Assembly: GCA_026400695.1 (NCBI GenBank)
Contig: JAPLON010000076.1
Span: 1 to 5,579 of the forward strand
Direction: 5' to 3'
From: Pseudomonadota bacterium
GTDB taxonomy: Bacteria; Pseudomonadota; Alphaproteobacteria; Paracaedibacterales; CAITNM01
Length of the DNA stretch: 5,579 nucleotides
Shown: one piece after another, positions 5,290 to 5,579 of the stretch
How positions within the stretch are numbered: position 1 is the first letter of the stretch
Layout of the letters: each line of letters opens with the position of its first letter
Program-made: the position numbers and the translations under genes
The notes under the pieces: generated by a model
The model's input: only the letters and a program-made list of their open reading frames with translations
Databases searched by the model: none
Told to the model about the DNA's origin: nothing

Positions 5290-5579
5290 CTATTTCTTTT
5301 TGTTCTCTTTTTTCTCATCAACCTCACCCAAAACATCTTCAACTACTGATTGGTTTTTAACTTCATTCACAACAAGGCCTGGAAGTGCTGGAACTACAGC
5401 AACTGGAGCCACCACACCAGCCACAATAGGCCTACATCCAGCCGGGAAATATGACTCAACCGCAGTTAGCAAAGTCGGAATATCAATTATTTCACGCATG
5501 TCTACCGATTGCGCACGATTTCCCATAGTAAGCTTGTAAAGTGGATTACCTAAACAGTCAAAGACAAAACGATTTTGCG
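5290..5579 (-). CDS. C-terminal part of an unidentified protein, cut by the window edge
   Basis: A frame open from the right edge to a TAG at 5290 encodes 95 residues. It starts at the edge with QNRFVFDCLGNPLYKLT and runs into MGNRAQSVDMREI. An ATG occurs at 5526, but the frame stays open upstream with protein-like sequence, and that ATG has no Shine-Dalgarno, so I treat this as the tail of a longer gene. The visible part has an Ala/Val/Pro-rich segment (IVAGVVAPVAVVPALPGLVV) followed by an acidic then lysine-rich end (EVDEKKENKKK). I recognise no family. The gene is convergent with recR and shares its terminator. Confidence 0.7.
   Translation of the reverse strand, partial: QNRFVFDCLGNPLYKLTMGNRAQSVDMREIIDIPTLLTAVESYFPAGCRPIVAGVVAPVAVVPALPGLVVNEVKNQSVVEDVLGEVDEKKENKKK

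Noticed and set aside
5234..5539. Plus-strand open frame of 101 codons after recR
   Set aside because: It starts inside the recR end, crosses the terminator hairpin, and its Ser/Thr-rich sequence is the antisense of the partial gene at 5290-5579.

Overview
The window is AT-rich bacterial DNA. It carries five complete genes and one gene cut by the right edge. HemC and RecR are the firm anchors. The opening of RecR reads like alphaproteobacterial RecR proteins. Palindromic repeats of the 'TCATTGCGA...GGCAATCyAG' type, spacers of small ORFan genes, and several short secreted or lipidated proteins point to an alphaproteobacterium, perhaps of the Rickettsiales/Holosporales kind that lives with eukaryotic hosts. 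That placement is an inference; no rRNA or other decisive marker is present.

Layout. From 34 to 798 (minus) lies a glutamine/arginine-rich coiled-coil lipoprotein. From 963 to 2792 (minus) lies a large secreted papain-like (C1A-type) cysteine protease with its own rho-independent terminator at 897-930, so the two are separately transcribed. From 2804 to 3149 is a non-coding stretch with a complete palindromic element (2957-3060) and a second small palindrome (3076-3094). From 3150 to 3572 (minus) is a small ORFan with a signal peptide. From 3651 to 4601 (minus) is hemC, whose last 14 codons and stop codon lie inside a second, half-length copy of the palindromic element (3630-3696). A 43-bp gap separates hemC from the divergent recR (4645-5241, plus). 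recR ends in a bidirectional hairpin terminator (5244-5270) shared with a convergent partial gene that enters from the right edge (5290-5579, minus).

Function. hemC (haem biosynthesis) and recR (recombinational repair) are unrelated housekeeping genes placed back to back. The left half is accessory: a lipoprotein and an exported protease, both headed for the envelope or beyond. Two items merit most attention. First, a mobile palindromic repeat has supplied the C-terminus of HemC, and directly oriented copies of it bracket the small ORFan. Second, the lipoprotein carries one good and one weaker match to the eukaryotic ubiquitin-interacting motif, beside a gene for a secreted cysteine protease. 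I did not see a CRISPR array, an IS element, a tRNA or an rRNA.
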